Assembly (NCBI RefSeq): GCF_000176515.1
Contig: NZ_ADAQ01000009.1
Coordinates: forward strand, 62,001 to 126,000
Direction of reading: 5' to 3'
DNA from: Grimontia hollisae CIP 101886
GTDB taxonomy: Bacteria; Pseudomonadota; Gammaproteobacteria; Enterobacterales; Vibrionaceae
Length of the DNA stretch: 64,000 bases
This document shows, piece by piece, positions 29,989 to 39,854 of the stretch. Numbering within the stretch: the first letter of the stretch is position 1; each line of letters opens with the position of its first letter. The translations under genes and the position numbers were made by a program. The notes beneath the pieces were generated by a model. That model saw nothing but the letters and a program-made list of their open reading frames with translations. It did no database searches and was not told the origin of the DNA.

Positions 29989-30882
29989 TTATGCTGCTTG
30001 CTTCTCTCCTTTCTCGGTTTTTGTGGCTGTTGCCGCGTAATAATGCACATCCATTTGTGGGAACGGGATTTCGATACCTTCTTTATCCAGGCCTTCTTTG
30101 ATTGCTTGCAGCAGATCAAAGTATGTTGACCAGTAATCTTCTGTTTTCACCCAAGGACGCACCACAAAGTTAACCGATGAATCCATCAGTGCTGATACAC
30201 CCACTGTTGGCTTTGGCTCAGGCAGTACACGGGGATCAGCTTTTACGATACGGCTCAGCACTTCTTTGGTTTTCTGCAGATCAGACTTATAAGAAACGCC
30301 GATGATAAAATCGATACGACGTGTCGCATGGCGCGAGTAGTTAGTGATAGGGCTGGAGATCACCGTACCGTTTGGCACCACCACCATTTTGTTGTCGGTG
30401 GTCTTCAGCACGGTAGAGAAAATCTGGATTGACTCCACCAGACCCGCAACGCCACCCACTTCGACATAGTCACCGGATTTGAATGGGCGGAAAGTCACAA
30501 TCAGCACACCTGCGGCAAAGTTAGACAGTGAGCCTTGCAGTGCCAGACCAATTGCCAGACCGGCAGCACCAATAACGGCAACGATAGACGCAGTTTCCAC
30601 GCCAACACGGCCCAGTGCGGCCATCAAGACAACCGCAAACATCACATAGCGAACCAGGTTCTCGATAAAATCGATCACCGCCTGATCCAGGTTACGTTTT
30701 TTCAGCACAACCTTGAGCGAACCGGCCACTTTCTTCACCAGCCAGTTACCAATAAACAGGATCAGCAGTGCCGTCAAAATGTTCACCGAGTACTGGATTA
30801 ACAGTTCTTGATGTGATTCCAGCCAGCTAATGACTTGGGTTGCTGTTTGTTCAACAGACTCTACTGGGTTTTGTTCAATCAT
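29989..30882 (-). CDS. mscS: Small-conductance mechanosensitive channel MscS
   Basis: A 297-residue MscS channel adjacent to fba, the position of mscS (yggB) in E. coli, so this copy is taken as the orthologue. The topology is the classic three helices (about 22-46, 64-86, and TM3 with GLAIGLALQGSLSNFAAGV), then the beta domain (FRPFKSGDYVEVGGVAGLVESI) and the vestibule domain ending with EIPFPQMDVH. The C-terminus is a longer, lysine-rich tail (TATKTEKGEKQAA) that the tandem copy lacks. The start ATG at 30882 has a GAGAGAAG site. It has its own terminator and is likely transcribed from the fba side. Confidence 0.95.
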   Translation of the reverse strand: MIEQNPVESVEQTATQVISWLESHQELLIQYSVNILTALLILFIGNWLVKKVAGSLKVVLKKRNLDQAVIDFIENLVRYVMFAVVLMAALGRVGVETASIVAVIGAAGLAIGLALQGSLSNFAAGVLIVTFRPFKSGDYVEVGGVAGLVESIQIFSTVLKTTDNKMVVVPNGTVISSPITNYSRHATRRIDFIIGVSYKSDLQKTKEVLSRIVKADPRVLPEPKPTVGVSALMDSSVNFVVRPWVKTEDYWSTYFDLLQAIKEGLDKEGIEIPFPQMDVHYYAATATKTEKGEKQAA

Positions 30883-31038
30883 TTACTTCTCTCACCACGT
30901 CCAATAACCATTGGCACACAAAATCACGCTGCCAGACTCAATGCCTACTGATAAAACAAAACGTTATTCTTAATTCGTATCAGCAAGATAAGCATCAGGC
31001 AGCAAGAAAAAAGCGCCTACCGAAATAGCGCCCAATAA

Positions 31039-31064
31039 AAAACCCGCTAAATTTAGCGGGTTTT
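31039..31064 (-). terminator. Terminator after fba
   Basis: AAAACCCGCTAAA and TTTAGCGGGTTTT pair as one near-continuous palindrome. On the minus strand the T run continues, ending fba transcription before mscS. Confidence 0.9.
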
Positions 31065-31102
31065 ATCACATTTTTTAACTGTTATTTTTGGCGTGTCAGC
31101 AA

Positions 31103-32179
31103 TTACAGCACGTCGATCGCGTTAAGATCTTTGAACGCCTGCTCAAGACGCGCAACCATAGACTCCTGACCTGCACGCAGCCATACGCGAGGGTCATAGT
31201 ATTTTTTGTTCGGAGCATCTTCACCGGTTGGGTTACCGATTTGGCCTTGCAGGTAGTCATGATTCTTCGCTTCGTACTGACGGATACCATTCCATGTTGC
31301 CCACTGGGTATCGGTATCGATGTTCATTTTGATCACGCCGTAAGAGATAGACTCTTCGATTTCTGCCTGAGAAGAGCCAGAACCACCGTGGAAAACGAAG
31401 TTCAGCGCGTTTGGTGCAAGACCAAACTTCTCTGCGCAGTATGCCTGAGAATCACGCAGGATGGTTGGGGTCAGAACAACGTTACCTGGCTTGTATACGC
31501 CGTGTACGTTGCCGAAGGATGCTGCGATAGTGAAACGGTGGCTAATCGCACTCAGTTTCTCGTAAGCATAGGCAACGTCTTCTGGAGAGGTGTACAGCTC
31601 AGACTGCTCCATGTGAGAGTTGTCTACGCCATCTTCCTCACCACCGGTACAACCCAGTTCGATTTCCAGCGTCATGCCCATCTTTTCCATGCGAGCCAGG
31701 TACTGGGCACAGATTTCGATGTTTTCTTCCAGAGATTCTTCAGACAGGTCAATCATGTGAGAAGAGAACAGCGGTTTGCCTGTTGCAGCAAAGTGTTCTT
31801 CACCCGCCGCCAGAAGACCGTCAATCCATGGCAGCAGTTTCTTCGCAGCATGGTCAGTATGCAGGATAACTGGCACACCGTAAGATTCAGCGATAGCGTG
31901 AACGTATTTTGCACCCGCTACTGCGCCTTTGATTTGCGCTTCCTGGCCTTCCAGTTTCAGGCCTTTACCAACGAAAAAGCCTGCGCCACCGTTAGAGAAT
32001 TGAACAACAACCGGCGCTTTAACCTTCGCAGCCGCTTCCAGTACTGAGTTGATAGAGTCAGTGTTTACTACGTTTACCGCTGGCAGAGCGAATTTGTGCT
32101 CTTTAGCAATCTCAAACACTTTCTGAACGTCATCACCAGAGATAACGCCAGGTTTTACGAAATCAAAAACTTTAGACAT
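31103..32179 (-). CDS. fbaA: Class II fructose-bisphosphate aldolase
   Basis: Class II (zinc-dependent) aldolase cleaves fructose 1,6-bisphosphate into dihydroxyacetone phosphate and glyceraldehyde 3-phosphate. The 358 residues (E. coli 359) show the zinc-site histidine motif ILHTDHAAK, the acidic SLEENIEICAQYL region, the second signature LGCTGGEEDGVDN, and the phosphate-binding FHGGSGSS. The gene follows pgk after 217 bp, a gap with a terminator and a palindromic operator, so it has its own promoter in addition to the epd-pgk transcript. Confidence 0.98.
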   Translation of the reverse strand: MSKVFDFVKPGVISGDDVQKVFEIAKEHKFALPAVNVVNTDSINSVLEAAAKVKAPVVVQFSNGGAGFFVGKGLKLEGQEAQIKGAVAGAKYVHAIAESYGVPVILHTDHAAKKLLPWIDGLLAAGEEHFAATGKPLFSSHMIDLSEESLEENIEICAQYLARMEKMGMTLEIELGCTGGEEDGVDNSHMEQSELYTSPEDVAYAYEKLSAISHRFTIAASFGNVHGVYKPGNVVLTPTILRDSQAYCAEKFGLAPNALNFVFHGGSGSSQAEIEESISYGVIKMNIDTDTQWATWNGIRQYEAKNHDYLQGQIGNPTGEDAPNKKYYDPRVWLRAGQESMVARLEQAFKDLNAIDVL

Positions 32180-32256
32180 AACAATAGTCCTATTTACTCT
32201 GTTGTCTTGAGTGAAATCCTATCCAAGCCAGTTTTCCTGCTAGCTTGTTTAATTCG

Positions 32257-32268
32257 GCAAACGTTTGC
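32257..32268. promoter_or_regulatory. PurR-type palindromic operator before fba
   Basis: GCAAACGTTTGC is a perfect 12-bp palindrome and the core of the E. coli PurR box; extended to 16 bases it matches that consensus at 13 positions. It lies between TTGTTC and TTAAAC hexamers on the minus strand that could be the fba promoter. LacI/GalR-family regulators share such operators, so PurR is only the best guess. Confidence 0.5.
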
Positions 32269-32365
32269 GAACAATGCTAGGCATTGTACCCAAACGTGAT
32301 TCCAAACACAGTATTTTTTGCGCTCGGATATGCATCAATATGATAAATATTTAACTGAGATGCAT

Positions 32366-32390
32366 AAAAAACGGGGGCTACTACCCCCGT
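32366..32390 (-). terminator. Terminator after pgk
   Basis: ACGGGGG and CCCCCGT (32371-32390) form a GC-rich 7-bp stem with a 6-base loop, followed on the minus strand by six T. It lies just beyond the pgk stop. Confidence 0.92.
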
Positions 32391-32396
32391 CAGCTA

Positions 32397-33560
32397 TTAC
32401 GCCTTCGCGCGTTTTTCCAGCATTTCTACTGCAGGCAGCACTTTACCTTCAACGAACTCAAGGAATGCACCGCCACCGGTTGAGATGTAAGACACATCTG
32501 CTTTGATACCGAACTTGTCGATCGCCGCCAATGTGTCACCACCGCCCGCAACAGAGAAGCCTTCAGACGCCGCAATCGCTTCAGAGATCCCTTTAGTGCC
32601 TGCTTCGAAGTTCTTGAACTCAAAGACACCTACAGGGCCATTCCACAGAATGGTTTTTGCATTTTTCAGGATGTCTGCCAGCGCCTGGGTAGATTCAGGG
32701 CCCAAGTCGAAGATCATGTCATCGTCCTGAACCTCAGAAACATGCTTGATTTCTGCTTCTGCGTTTTCGTCGAATGCTTTCGCACAGGCAACGTCAGTCG
32801 CGACAGGGATAGCACACTCTTCCATCAGTTTCTTCGCCGTATCAACCAGATCTGCTTCGTACAGAGACTTACCGACGTTGTGGCCTGCTGCCGCGATGAA
32901 GGTGTTTGCGATACCACCGCCAACAACCAGTTGGTCAGCAATTTTAGACAGGGATTCCAGAACGGTCAGTTTGGTCGATACTTTTGAACCACCAACGATG
33001 GCTACCATTGGGCGTGCCGGGTTATCCATCGCTTTACCCAGCGCTTCCAGTTCTGCCGCCAGCAGAGGGCCAGCACATGCAACAGGGGCAAACATACCAA
33101 CGCCGTAAGTTGACGCTTGTGCACGGTGAGCAGTACCGAATGCATCCATTACGAAAACGTCACACAGCGCTGCGTATTTCTTCGCCAGCTCGTCGTCGTT
33201 TTTCTTCTCGCCTTTATTGAAACGCACGTTTTCCAGAACGACCACTTCACCGGCGTTCAGCTCCAGACCATCCAGGTAATCTTTTGCCAGCTTAACGTCG
33301 CAATCCAGTACGTCGTTCAGGTAGTTAACCACTGGCTGTAGAGAGAATTCTTCTGCGTACTCACCTTCTGTCGGGCGACCCAGGTGAGATGTCACCATGA
33401 CTTTCGCACCGGCTTCCAGGCAGTGTTTAATGGTTGGCAGAGACGCCAGGATACGCGCGTCGGAAGTCACTTTACCGTCTTTTACTGGTACGTTCAGATC
33501 GGCACGGATAAATACGCGTTTGCCAGCCAGATCCAGATCGGTCATTTTGATTACAGACAT
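32397..33560 (-). CDS. pgk: Phosphoglycerate kinase
   Basis: Pgk transfers the acyl phosphate of 1,3-bisphosphoglycerate to ADP in glycolysis. The 387-residue length (E. coli 387) follows from the ATG at 33560, which gives the family start [27 protein letters not shown] split over the N-terminal domain; the longer frame to 33584 is rejected. Further motifs: SHLGRP, the hinge around residue 190 with [13 protein letters not shown], and the nucleotide-binding GGGDTLAA near the end. It lies 71 bp after epd, forming the conserved epd-pgk-fba block. Confidence 0.98.
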   Translation of the reverse strand: MSVIKMTDLDLAGKRVFIRADLNVPVKDGKVTSDARILASLPTIKHCLEAGAKVMVTSHLGRPTEGEYAEEFSLQPVVNYLNDVLDCDVKLAKDYLDGLELNAGEVVVLENVRFNKGEKKNDDELAKKYAALCDVFVMDAFGTAHRAQASTYGVGMFAPVACAGPLLAAELEALGKAMDNPARPMVAIVGGSKVSTKLTVLESLSKIADQLVVGGGIANTFIAAAGHNVGKSLYEADLVDTAKKLMEECAIPVATDVACAKAFDENAEAEIKHVSEVQDDDMIFDLGPESTQALADILKNAKTILWNGPVGVFEFKNFEAGTKGISEAIAASEGFSVAGGGDTLAAIDKFGIKADVSYISTGGGAFLEFVEGKVLPAVEMLEKRAKA

Positions 33561-33631
33561 GTTCGTCCTCTCTCTAAGTTGCAAAAATTAAAAAATTTGC
33601 GGAGGCTTTCGTTACTTCAGAAAGCCGTGGC

Positions 33632-34660
33632 TCAAGCCTTCGAGCCACCGGTAACGGTTGCCATGGCCAGCGCCGTATCCAGCATACGGTTGGCAAATCC
33701 CCATTCGTTGTCGCACCACACCAACATCTTTACCAAATTGTGGTTACTGACCCGGGTCTGCGAGCCATCAACAATGGCACTGTGGGGATCATGGTTAAAA
33801 TCTATCGAGACAAGCGGTGCCTCGGTATAGTCGACGATGCCGTTCAATGTACACCGAGCGGCCTCTTCGAGTGATTGATTTACGTCATTAACTTTCACTT
33901 TCGTGTGAACCGTGACACTTAAATCCATTGCAGTGACGTTAATTGTTGGCACTCTAACCGAAATCGCCTCAAATTTGTCAGAAAATTTCGGAAAGATCCG
34001 TCCAATTCCTAAATGTAATTTGGTGTTGACTGGAATAATAGACTGACTGGCGGCGCGTGTGCGTCGCAAATCTGGGTGATAAGCGTCAATCACCTGCTGG
34101 TCATTCATCGAGGAATGAATGGTGGTGATGGTGCCGGATTCAATCCCAAATTGCTCATCAAGAACCTTTATCACCGGGACAATACAGTTAGTGGTACAAG
34201 ATCCATTCGAGACGATGCGATCGCTGGGTTTCAGCGTGTCTTCGTTCACACCAAAGATAATGGTGTTGTCGAGATCGTTACTGCCCGGATGGGAGAACAG
34301 GACTTTCTTGGCGCCGGCATCCAAGTGGGCCTGACCATGTTCGCGGGTTCCAAACACGCCGGTGCAATCGAGCACGATATCGATGTCGAGATCACGCCAT
34401 GGCAACAGGTGAAGATCACTGAGATGGAGGATCCTGATACTGTCGTCGCCGACAAAAAGAAACTCCTGACTGTTGGTCACCTTTTTGAAAAAACGCCCAT
34501 GGCTGGAGTCATATTGCAGAAGGTGCGCCATGGCATCCGGCTCTGCCAGTTCGTTGACTGCAACCACTTCTATCTGGTCACGTTTATCACTTTCATACAG
34601 CGCACGGAGCACGCTACGACCAATACGGCCAAATCCATTAATTGCGACGCGTAATGCCAT
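33632..34660 (-). CDS. epd: D-erythrose-4-phosphate dehydrogenase
   Basis: Epd (GapB) oxidises erythrose 4-phosphate to 4-phosphoerythronate, the first dedicated step of the PdxJ-dependent pyridoxal phosphate pathway; pdxJ lies at 12800 in this window. The 342 residues form a GAPDH-like protein with the NAD fold [13 protein letters not shown] (9-21) and the catalytic cysteine in SNGSCTTNC. It is told from GAPDH by context (tkt-epd-pgk-fba) and by family features such as the LLQYDSSHG and [13 protein letters not shown] segments. It is 171 bp after tkt. Confidence 0.95.
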   Translation of the reverse strand: MALRVAINGFGRIGRSVLRALYESDKRDQIEVVAVNELAEPDAMAHLLQYDSSHGRFFKKVTNSQEFLFVGDDSIRILHLSDLHLLPWRDLDIDIVLDCTGVFGTREHGQAHLDAGAKKVLFSHPGSNDLDNTIIFGVNEDTLKPSDRIVSNGSCTTNCIVPVIKVLDEQFGIESGTITTIHSSMNDQQVIDAYHPDLRRTRAASQSIIPVNTKLHLGIGRIFPKFSDKFEAISVRVPTINVTAMDLSVTVHTKVKVNDVNQSLEEAARCTLNGIVDYTEAPLVSIDFNHDPHSAIVDGSQTRVSNHNLVKMLVWCDNEWGFANRMLDTALAMATVTGGSKA

Positions 34661-34785
34661 ATCCCTGTCGATCTTTGTCGTTAATGAAATACGGCTGACA
34701 GTCTATCCCAAGCCTATGAATTTCGCACGCAATACGTGATGGGTCTCTCATCAAATATTGGGAAGCGTTCAGGACGACTATCCCA

Positions 34786-34812
34786 AGAAAAAACCCGCCG
34801 GATAGCGGGTTT
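34786..34812 (-). terminator. Terminator after tkt
   Basis: AAACCCGC (34791-34798) and GCGGGTTT (34805-34812) pair with a 6-base loop, followed on the minus strand by six T in a row before CTTGGG. Confidence 0.9.
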
Positions 34813-34831
34813 ATAAAGGGGATTCTAGCGC

Positions 34832-36829
34832 TTATGCCAGCAGCTCTCTGGCTGTCTCCACCACGTTTTCAGTGGTGAAACCAAACAGCTTGAACAGCTC
34901 ACCCGCTGGGGCTGATTCACCGAAGGTGTGCATGCCAATGATGCGGCCGTCAAAGCCCACGTACTTGTACCAGAAGTCGGCAATGCCCGCTTCAATAGCG
35001 ATACGTGCTGTCACGTCTGATGGCAGTACGGCTTCACGGTAAGCCGCATCCTGTTTGTCAAAGGTGTCAGTCGATGGCATAGATACCACGCGAACCGCTT
35101 TGCCTTCTGCGCTCAGCTGTGCTGCCGCGTCTACTGCCAGCTCTACCTCTGATCCGGTTGCAATCAGGATAAGCTCTGGCTTGCCTGCGCAATCTTTCAG
35201 GATGTACCCCCCCTTGGCGATGTCAGCCACCTGCTCAGCAGTGCGGTCTTGCTGTGCCAGGTTCTGACGCGAGAAGATAAGAGACGTTGGAGCGTCTTTA
35301 CGCTCGATCGCCAGTTTCCACGCGACGGCAGATTCTACCTGGTCACACGGACGCCAGGTGCTCATGTTCGGTGTCAGGCGCAGGGAGGCGATTTGCTCAA
35401 CCGGCTGGTGGGTTGGGCCATCTTCACCCAGACCGATAGAGTCATGGGTATAAACCTGAATATTCTGCACTTTCATCAGTGCGGCCATACGCATCGCGTT
35501 ACGTGCGTATTCCATGAACATCAGGAAGGTCGCGCCGTAAGGCACAAAACCACCGTGCAGGGCGATACCGTTGATGATGGCGGTCATACCGAACTCACGC
35601 ACACCGTAGTGGATGTAGTTGCCTGATGCGTCATCTGCGGTCAGCGACTTAGAGCCAGACCACATGGTCAGGTTTGAAGGCGCCAGGTCAGCGGAGCCAC
35701 CCATAAATTCTGGCAGCAGTTTGCCGAACGCTTCCAGCGCGTTTTGCGACGCTTTACGTGAGGCGATGTTCGCTGGGTTGGCTTGCAGGTCAGCAATGAT
35801 TTGGTTCGCTTGCGCTTCCCAGTCGGCTGGCAGTTCACCGTTCATGCGGCGTTTGAATTCTGCAGCCAGTTCTGGGTAAGCCGCTTCATACGCGGCAAAT
35901 TTCTCGTTCCATGCTGCTTCTTTGGCTGCACCGGCTTCTTTGGCATCCCATGCGCGGTAAACGTCTGCCGGGATGTCAAACGGGCCGTGTTCCCAACCGA
36001 GGAATTCACGCGCGGCTTTGATTTCATCATGGCCCAGAGGGGCACCGTGACAGTCGTGAGAGCCGGCTTTGTTGGGTGAACCGAAACCGATGATGGTTTT
36101 GGTACAAATCAGGGTCGGACGGCCGGTTTCTGCTTTCGCCGCTTCAATCGCTGCGTTGATAGCGTCTGCATCGTGACCGTCTACGGCCGGAATAACGTGC
36201 CAGCCGTAAGATTCGAAACGCTTCGGCGTGTCGTCAGTGAACCAGCCTTCAACGTGACCGTCGATAGAGATGCCGTTGTCATCCCAGAAGGCAATCAGTT
36301 TGCCAAGGCCCAGCGTCCCCGCCAGTGAACACGCTTCGTGCGAGATACCTTCCATCAGACAGCCATCGCCCATAAACACGTAAGTGTTGTGGTCAACGAT
36401 GTTGTGGCCGTCACGGTTGAACTGGGCGGCCAGTGCTTTTTCCGCAATCGCCATACCCACCGCATTGGTGATGCCCTGTCCCAGCGGACCGGTGGTGGTT
36501 TCAACGCCCGGTGCGTAACCGTATTCCGGGTGGCCCGGAGTTTTGGAGTGCAGCTGGCGGAAGTTTTTCAGATCGTCAATAGACAGGTCGTAACCGGTCA
36601 GGTGCAACAGGGAGTAAATCAGCATCGAGCCGTGGCCGTTAGACAGCACGAAGCGGTCGCGGTCAGCCCACGCAGGGTTTTGTGGGTTGTGGTTCATGTG
36701 GTCGCGCCACAGCACTTCGGCGATGTCCGCCATGCCCATGGGGGCGCCTGGGTGACCAGAGTTAGCTTGTTGTACACCGTCCATGCTGAGGGCACGGATT
36801 GCATTGGCTAAAACCTTGCGGGAAGACAT
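34832..36829 (-). CDS. tkt: Transketolase
   Basis: Transketolase transfers two-carbon ketol units with thiamine diphosphate in the pentose phosphate pathway and supplies erythrose 4-phosphate, the substrate of the next gene product Epd. The ATG at 36829 gives 665 residues beginning [17 protein letters not shown]; six extra residues from 36847 lack support. Motifs: the TPP-binding [13 protein letters not shown] to DDNGISIDG region (GDG...N), SGHPGAPMG with substrate histidine, the central pyrimidine domain with PTHQPVEQ, and a C-terminal domain. It is divergent from metK, with a 427-bp region containing an operator-like palindrome and an inverted repeat element. Confidence 0.97.
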   Translation of the reverse strand: MSSRKVLANAIRALSMDGVQQANSGHPGAPMGMADIAEVLWRDHMNHNPQNPAWADRDRFVLSNGHGSMLIYSLLHLTGYDLSIDDLKNFRQLHSKTPGHPEYGYAPGVETTTGPLGQGITNAVGMAIAEKALAAQFNRDGHNIVDHNTYVFMGDGCLMEGISHEACSLAGTLGLGKLIAFWDDNGISIDGHVEGWFTDDTPKRFESYGWHVIPAVDGHDADAINAAIEAAKAETGRPTLICTKTIIGFGSPNKAGSHDCHGAPLGHDEIKAAREFLGWEHGPFDIPADVYRAWDAKEAGAAKEAAWNEKFAAYEAAYPELAAEFKRRMNGELPADWEAQANQIIADLQANPANIASRKASQNALEAFGKLLPEFMGGSADLAPSNLTMWSGSKSLTADDASGNYIHYGVREFGMTAIINGIALHGGFVPYGATFLMFMEYARNAMRMAALMKVQNIQVYTHDSIGLGEDGPTHQPVEQIASLRLTPNMSTWRPCDQVESAVAWKLAIERKDAPTSLIFSRQNLAQQDRTAEQVADIAKGGYILKDCAGKPELILIATGSEVELAVDAAAQLSAEGKAVRVVSMPSTDTFDKQDAAYREAVLPSDVTARIAIEAGIADFWYKYVGFDGRIIGMHTFGESAPAGELFKLFGFTTENVVETARELLA

Positions 36830-36901
36830 GTCTGCTCCTGGGATCATTGAGGGTCTGATGACCTTTTGGGGTTTGAGTTATGGGCAATCCAGCACAATAC
36901 T

Positions 36902-37078
36902 TATACCCAAGCTAACTTGAATATGCTTGAGCACCGCAGTAACACAGCCAGATTGCTGAATTCGGCGGGTAAGTATTGTCGCAAGACTCCGACAGTACTG
37001 CAAACGTTTACTTGGTCGATTTTTTCGAGATCTCGTGCGTTTAGTAACGAACGCGCAGCCTCTGGTTACTTGGGTATA
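36902..37078. repeat. MITE-like element with terminal inverted repeats
   Basis: The 10-base sequence TATACCCAAG (36902-36911) recurs inverted as CTTGGGTATA (37069-37078). The match extends inward as TAAC/GTTA with one unpaired base, giving about 14 bp of terminal inverted repeat around 177 bp. There is no coding frame of note inside. TATACCCAAG-type ends occur in dispersed repeats of vibrios as I remember them; the sequence here cannot prove mobility. The interior repeats are degenerate, so it could be an old copy. Confidence 0.5.
37000..37011. promoter_or_regulatory. PurR-type operator candidate before tkt
   Basis: GCAAACGTTTAC matches the fba-side palindrome GCAAACGTTTGC in 11 of 12 bases and the PurR 16-mer in 12 of 16. 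It lies about 170 bp before the tkt start, within the inverted-repeat element. Confidence 0.4.
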
Positions 37079-37123
37079 GCCGGGGCATAAACGTTTTCTA
37101 TTTTTATCGACAAAAATGTACGG

Positions 37124-37151
37124 TTGATTTATGTGTAACTCCACGTAAAAT
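37124..37151 (+). promoter_or_regulatory. Promoter candidate of metK
   Basis: TTGATT (37124-37129) and TAAAAT (37146-37151) are 16 bases apart, directly upstream of the MetJ boxes. A second candidate uses TAGACG (37151-37156) and TATACT (37175-37180), 18 apart, with the boxes between the hexamers. Either would be blocked by MetJ. Confidence 0.45.
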
Positions 37152-37175
37152 AGACGTCCAGACGGAAAAGCATCT
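37152..37175 (+). promoter_or_regulatory. Three tandem MetJ boxes
   Basis: AGACGTCC, AGACGGAA and AAGCATCT are three contiguous 8-mers matching the met box AGACGTCT at 7, 5 and 5 of 8 positions. Tandem boxes next to a promoter are the normal MetJ operator, so metK should be repressed when SAM is abundant. Confidence 0.75.
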
Positions 37176-37211
37176 ATACTTTTAAACGGTCAAACATCCA
37201 AAGATGCTTTT
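37166..37211 (+). repeat. 10-bp inverted repeat in the metK leader
   Basis: AAAAGCATCT (37166-37175) and AGATGCTTTT (37202-37211) are exact inverted copies 26 bases apart. In RNA they would form a stem-loop ending in T-rich sequence 45 bases before the metK start. It overlaps the third MetJ box; it could be a leader structure. No SAM riboswitch was recognised. Confidence 0.5.
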
Positions 37212-37256
37212 ATAAACATTCGATATCAACCACTTATTTATTGCTAGGAAAAAGAC

Positions 37257-38411
37257 ATGGCTAAACACCTGTTTACTTCTGAGTCAGTATCAGAAGGTCA
37301 TCCAGATAAAATCGCAGACCAGATTTCAGACGCCGTTCTTGACGCGATTCTGGAGCAGGATCCAAAAGCACGCGTCGCCTGTGAGACTTACGTTAAAACC
37401 GGCATGGTCATGGTCGGTGGTGAGATCACCACATCAGCATGGGTTGATATCGAAGAACTGACCCGTGAAACAGTGCGTGAGATCGGCTATGTACACTCAG
37501 ACATGGGTTTTGACGCAGATTCTTGTGCGGTTTTGAACACCATTGGTAAACAGTCACCAGACATCAACCAAGGTGTTGATAAGGCGGATCCGAAAGAACA
37601 AGGCGCGGGCGATCAGGGCATCATGTTCGGTTACGCCTGTAACGAAACTGACGTACTGATGCCAGCACCGATTACCTATTCACACCGACTGGTGCAGCGC
37701 CAGGCGGAAGTGCGTAAAAACGGCACTTTGCCATGGCTGCGCCCAGATGCCAAATCCCAGGTCACTTTCCAGTACGACCAAGGCAAGATCGTAGGCATTG
37801 ACGCAGTCGTTTTGTCTACCCAGCACTGTGATTCCATCTCAACCCCAGATCTGCGTGAAGCGGTGATGGAAGAAATCATCAAGCCAGTCCTACCAGCAGA
37901 GTGGCTAAACAAAGAGACTAAGTACTTTATCAACCCAACCGGTCGTTTCGTTATCGGTGGCCCAATGGGTGACTGTGGTCTGACTGGTCGTAAGATCATT
38001 GTTGATACCTACGGCGGCGCAGCACGCCACGGTGGCGGTGCATTCTCCGGTAAAGATCCATCGAAAGTTGACCGTTCTGCTGCATACGCAGCGCGCTACG
38101 TGGCGAAAAATATCGTTGCTGCCGGTATGGCTGATCGCTGTGAAATCCAGCTTTCTTACGCCATTGGTGTAGCAGATCCAACGTCTATCATGGTGGAAAC
38201 TTTCGGCACTGAAAAAGTGTCTCACGACATCATTATCGACGCGGTTCGCCAGCACTTCGACCTGCGCCCATACGGCCTGCAGGAAATGCTGAACCTGCTG
38301 CAACCTATCTATAAAAAGACCGCGGCATACGGTCACTTCGGTCGTGAAGAATTCCCTTGGGAGAAAACCGACAAAGTGGCAGCGCTGCGCGACTTTGCAA
38401 ACCTGAAATAA
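37257..38411 (+). CDS. metK: S-adenosylmethionine synthetase
   Basis: MetK makes SAM from methionine and ATP, supplying the methyl donor for RlmD, RsmE, TrmB and CheR in this window. The 384 residues (E. coli 384) contain the N-terminal [15 protein letters not shown] with the ATP-binding histidine, [10 protein letters not shown], the hexapeptide [12 protein letters not shown] and the [22 protein letters not shown] signature. The ribosome binding site is GGAAAAAG before ATG 37257. It is divergent from tkt. Confidence 0.98.
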   Translation: MAKHLFTSESVSEGHPDKIADQISDAVLDAILEQDPKARVACETYVKTGMVMVGGEITTSAWVDIEELTRETVREIGYVHSDMGFDADSCAVLNTIGKQSPDINQGVDKADPKEQGAGDQGIMFGYACNETDVLMPAPITYSHRLVQRQAEVRKNGTLPWLRPDAKSQVTFQYDQGKIVGIDAVVLSTQHCDSISTPDLREAVMEEIIKPVLPAEWLNKETKYFINPTGRFVIGGPMGDCGLTGRKIIVDTYGGAARHGGGAFSGKDPSKVDRSAAYAARYVAKNIVAAGMADRCEIQLSYAIGVADPTSIMVETFGTEKVSHDIIIDAVRQHFDLRPYGLQEMLNLLQPIYKKTAAYGHFGREEFPWEKTDKVAALRDFANLK

Positions 38412-38433
38412 ACGCACTGAAAAGTCCGTTTTA

Positions 38434-38461
38434 AACAAAGAGGCCACTGGGCCTCTTTGTT
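38434..38461 (+). terminator. Terminator-like hairpin after metK
   Basis: AACAAAGAGGCC (38434-38445) and GGCCTCTTTGTT (38450-38461) are a perfect 12-bp stem with loop ACTG, 22 bases after the metK stop. No clean T tract follows, but T residues are in the distal arm. Confidence 0.7.
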
Positions 38462-38510
38462 GATCCAGGCAGCAAGACAACAGCAACAGGAAAAAACAGA
38501 AATCCTCCCC

Positions 38511-39002
38511 ATGAATCAACTGGAATATCAGGTTATCCAAGCCGTAACACGCTGTATAAAGCGTGCAGGCGCTTACTTCCAGTGCACGTTTCCCGTCCCA
38601 CAGGTGCTTTTTAACCAACGGGGGAAATCGGCAGGCACCGCCCGGCTGCAAAGCTGGCAACTGCGCTTTAACCCGGTGCTTTTGCGGGAAAACCCTCAGG
38701 CGTTTCTCGACGAAGTGGTTCCCCATGAAGTCAGCCATCTGGTGGTGTATGCCCGGTTTGGGCGCGTAAAACCGCACGGCAGGGAGTGGCAGTCGGTGAT
38801 GTCCCAGGTGTTTGGGGTTGCGCCGAAAACCACCCACAGTTTTGATGTTTCATCGGTACAGGGAAAAACCTATATCTACCAATGCAGCTGTGACCAGATA
38901 GCGCTTTCCGTACGCCGCCATAACCGGGTACAGCGGGAACAGGTGCAATACGTGTGTCGTCGCTGTCAGCAACCACTGCTCTTTGTCCAAACTGAACAAT
39001 AA
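38511..39002 (+). CDS. sprT: SprT-family zinc metalloprotease-like protein
   Basis: A 163-residue protein matching E. coli SprT (165). It has the zinc-binding HEVSH motif in FLDEVVPHEVSHLVVY (residues about 63-78 from the ATG) and the C-terminal zinc-ribbon cysteines in YQCSCDQ and YVCRRCQQ. SprT is of uncertain function in bacteria; the fold is shared with the eukaryotic DNA-protein crosslink protease SPRTN. The start is ATG at 38511, since the longer frame from TTG at 38457 runs into the metK terminator. The position between metK and endA is conserved. Confidence 0.9.
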   Translation: MNQLEYQVIQAVTRCIKRAGAYFQCTFPVPQVLFNQRGKSAGTARLQSWQLRFNPVLLRENPQAFLDEVVPHEVSHLVVYARFGRVKPHGREWQSVMSQVFGVAPKTTHSFDVSSVQGKTYIYQCSCDQIALSVRRHNRVQREQVQYVCRRCQQPLLFVQTEQ

Positions 39003-39115
39003 GCGACGGCCCCACTTATCGACAACCTTTTCAATTAACACTCATTTAATGAGATTTCACTCACAATAGTCTGTAATAATCAAACCACACTATTTCTATT
39101 TCGAGTGCCAATCCC

Positions 39116-39826
39116 ATGATGAGAACACGATTGATGCTGCTTTCAGCGCTGCTGGTGATCTCCGTTTCCGCAGCGGCTGAGCATCCCCAGTCCTTCAGCA
39201 AAGCCAAACATATCGCGCAAAAAATCTATCAGGACCACCCTACCTCGTTTTACTGCGGCTGTAACATCAACTGGCAGGGCAAAAAAGGCGTGCCGGATCT
39301 AGAAAGCTGCGGCTATAAAGTGCGTAAACAGGAAGGCCGTGCCAGCCGTATCGAGTGGGAACATGTAGTTCCTGCCTGGCAATTCGGCCACCAGCGCCAA
39401 TGCTGGCAGGAAGGCGGACGCAAAAACTGCAGCCGCAACGACGTAGCATTCAGGCTGATGGAAGCAGACCTCCACAATCTGGTGCCGGCAATCGGTGAGG
39501 TAAACGGAGACCGCTCCAACTTCCGCTTCTCACAATGGAATGGCGATAACGGTGCTTTCTATGGTCAGTGCGCGGCAAAAGTAGACTTCAAACAGCGCGT
39601 TTTTGAGCCACCGGCGCAAAGCCGTGGCGCCATTGCACGCATCTACAAGTACATGAACCAACAATATGATTTCCGTCTGGCGTCTGCACAGAAAAAGCTG
39701 ATGGATGCCTGGGACAAAACCTATCCCGTGACCGCATGGGAGTGTGAGCGTGACCGTCGTATCGCTAAAGAACAAGGGAACCATAACCCTTTCGTGCAAG
39801 CTTCCTGCGACAAAGCCGGTCTGTAA
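39116..39826 (+). CDS. endA: Secreted endonuclease I (Dns-type DNase)
   Basis: A 236-residue member of the endonuclease I family (EndA, vibrio Dns). A signal peptide (residues 1-21, ending VSAAA) sends it out of the cytoplasm; many cysteines (C47, C49, C65, C100 and others) suggest disulfides. The active-site region [11 protein letters not shown] with the catalytic histidine and the [17 protein letters not shown] motif are clear. In V. cholerae Dns degrades extracellular DNA, affecting biofilm and natural transformation. Family-conserved neighbours are sprT and rsmE. Confidence 0.95.
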   Translation: MMRTRLMLLSALLVISVSAAAEHPQSFSKAKHIAQKIYQDHPTSFYCGCNINWQGKKGVPDLESCGYKVRKQEGRASRIEWEHVVPAWQFGHQRQCWQEGGRKNCSRNDVAFRLMEADLHNLVPAIGEVNGDRSNFRFSQWNGDNGAFYGQCAAKVDFKQRVFEPPAQSRGAIARIYKYMNQQYDFRLASAQKKLMDAWDKTYPVTAWECERDRRIAKEQGNHNPFVQASCDKAGL

Positions 39827-39854
39827 CTGTTGGTACGACGTGTAAGACTACAGT

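Noticed and set aside
37080..37256. SAM riboswitch before metK
   Set aside because: The region carries MetJ boxes; no SAM aptamer fold or conserved core could be recognised.
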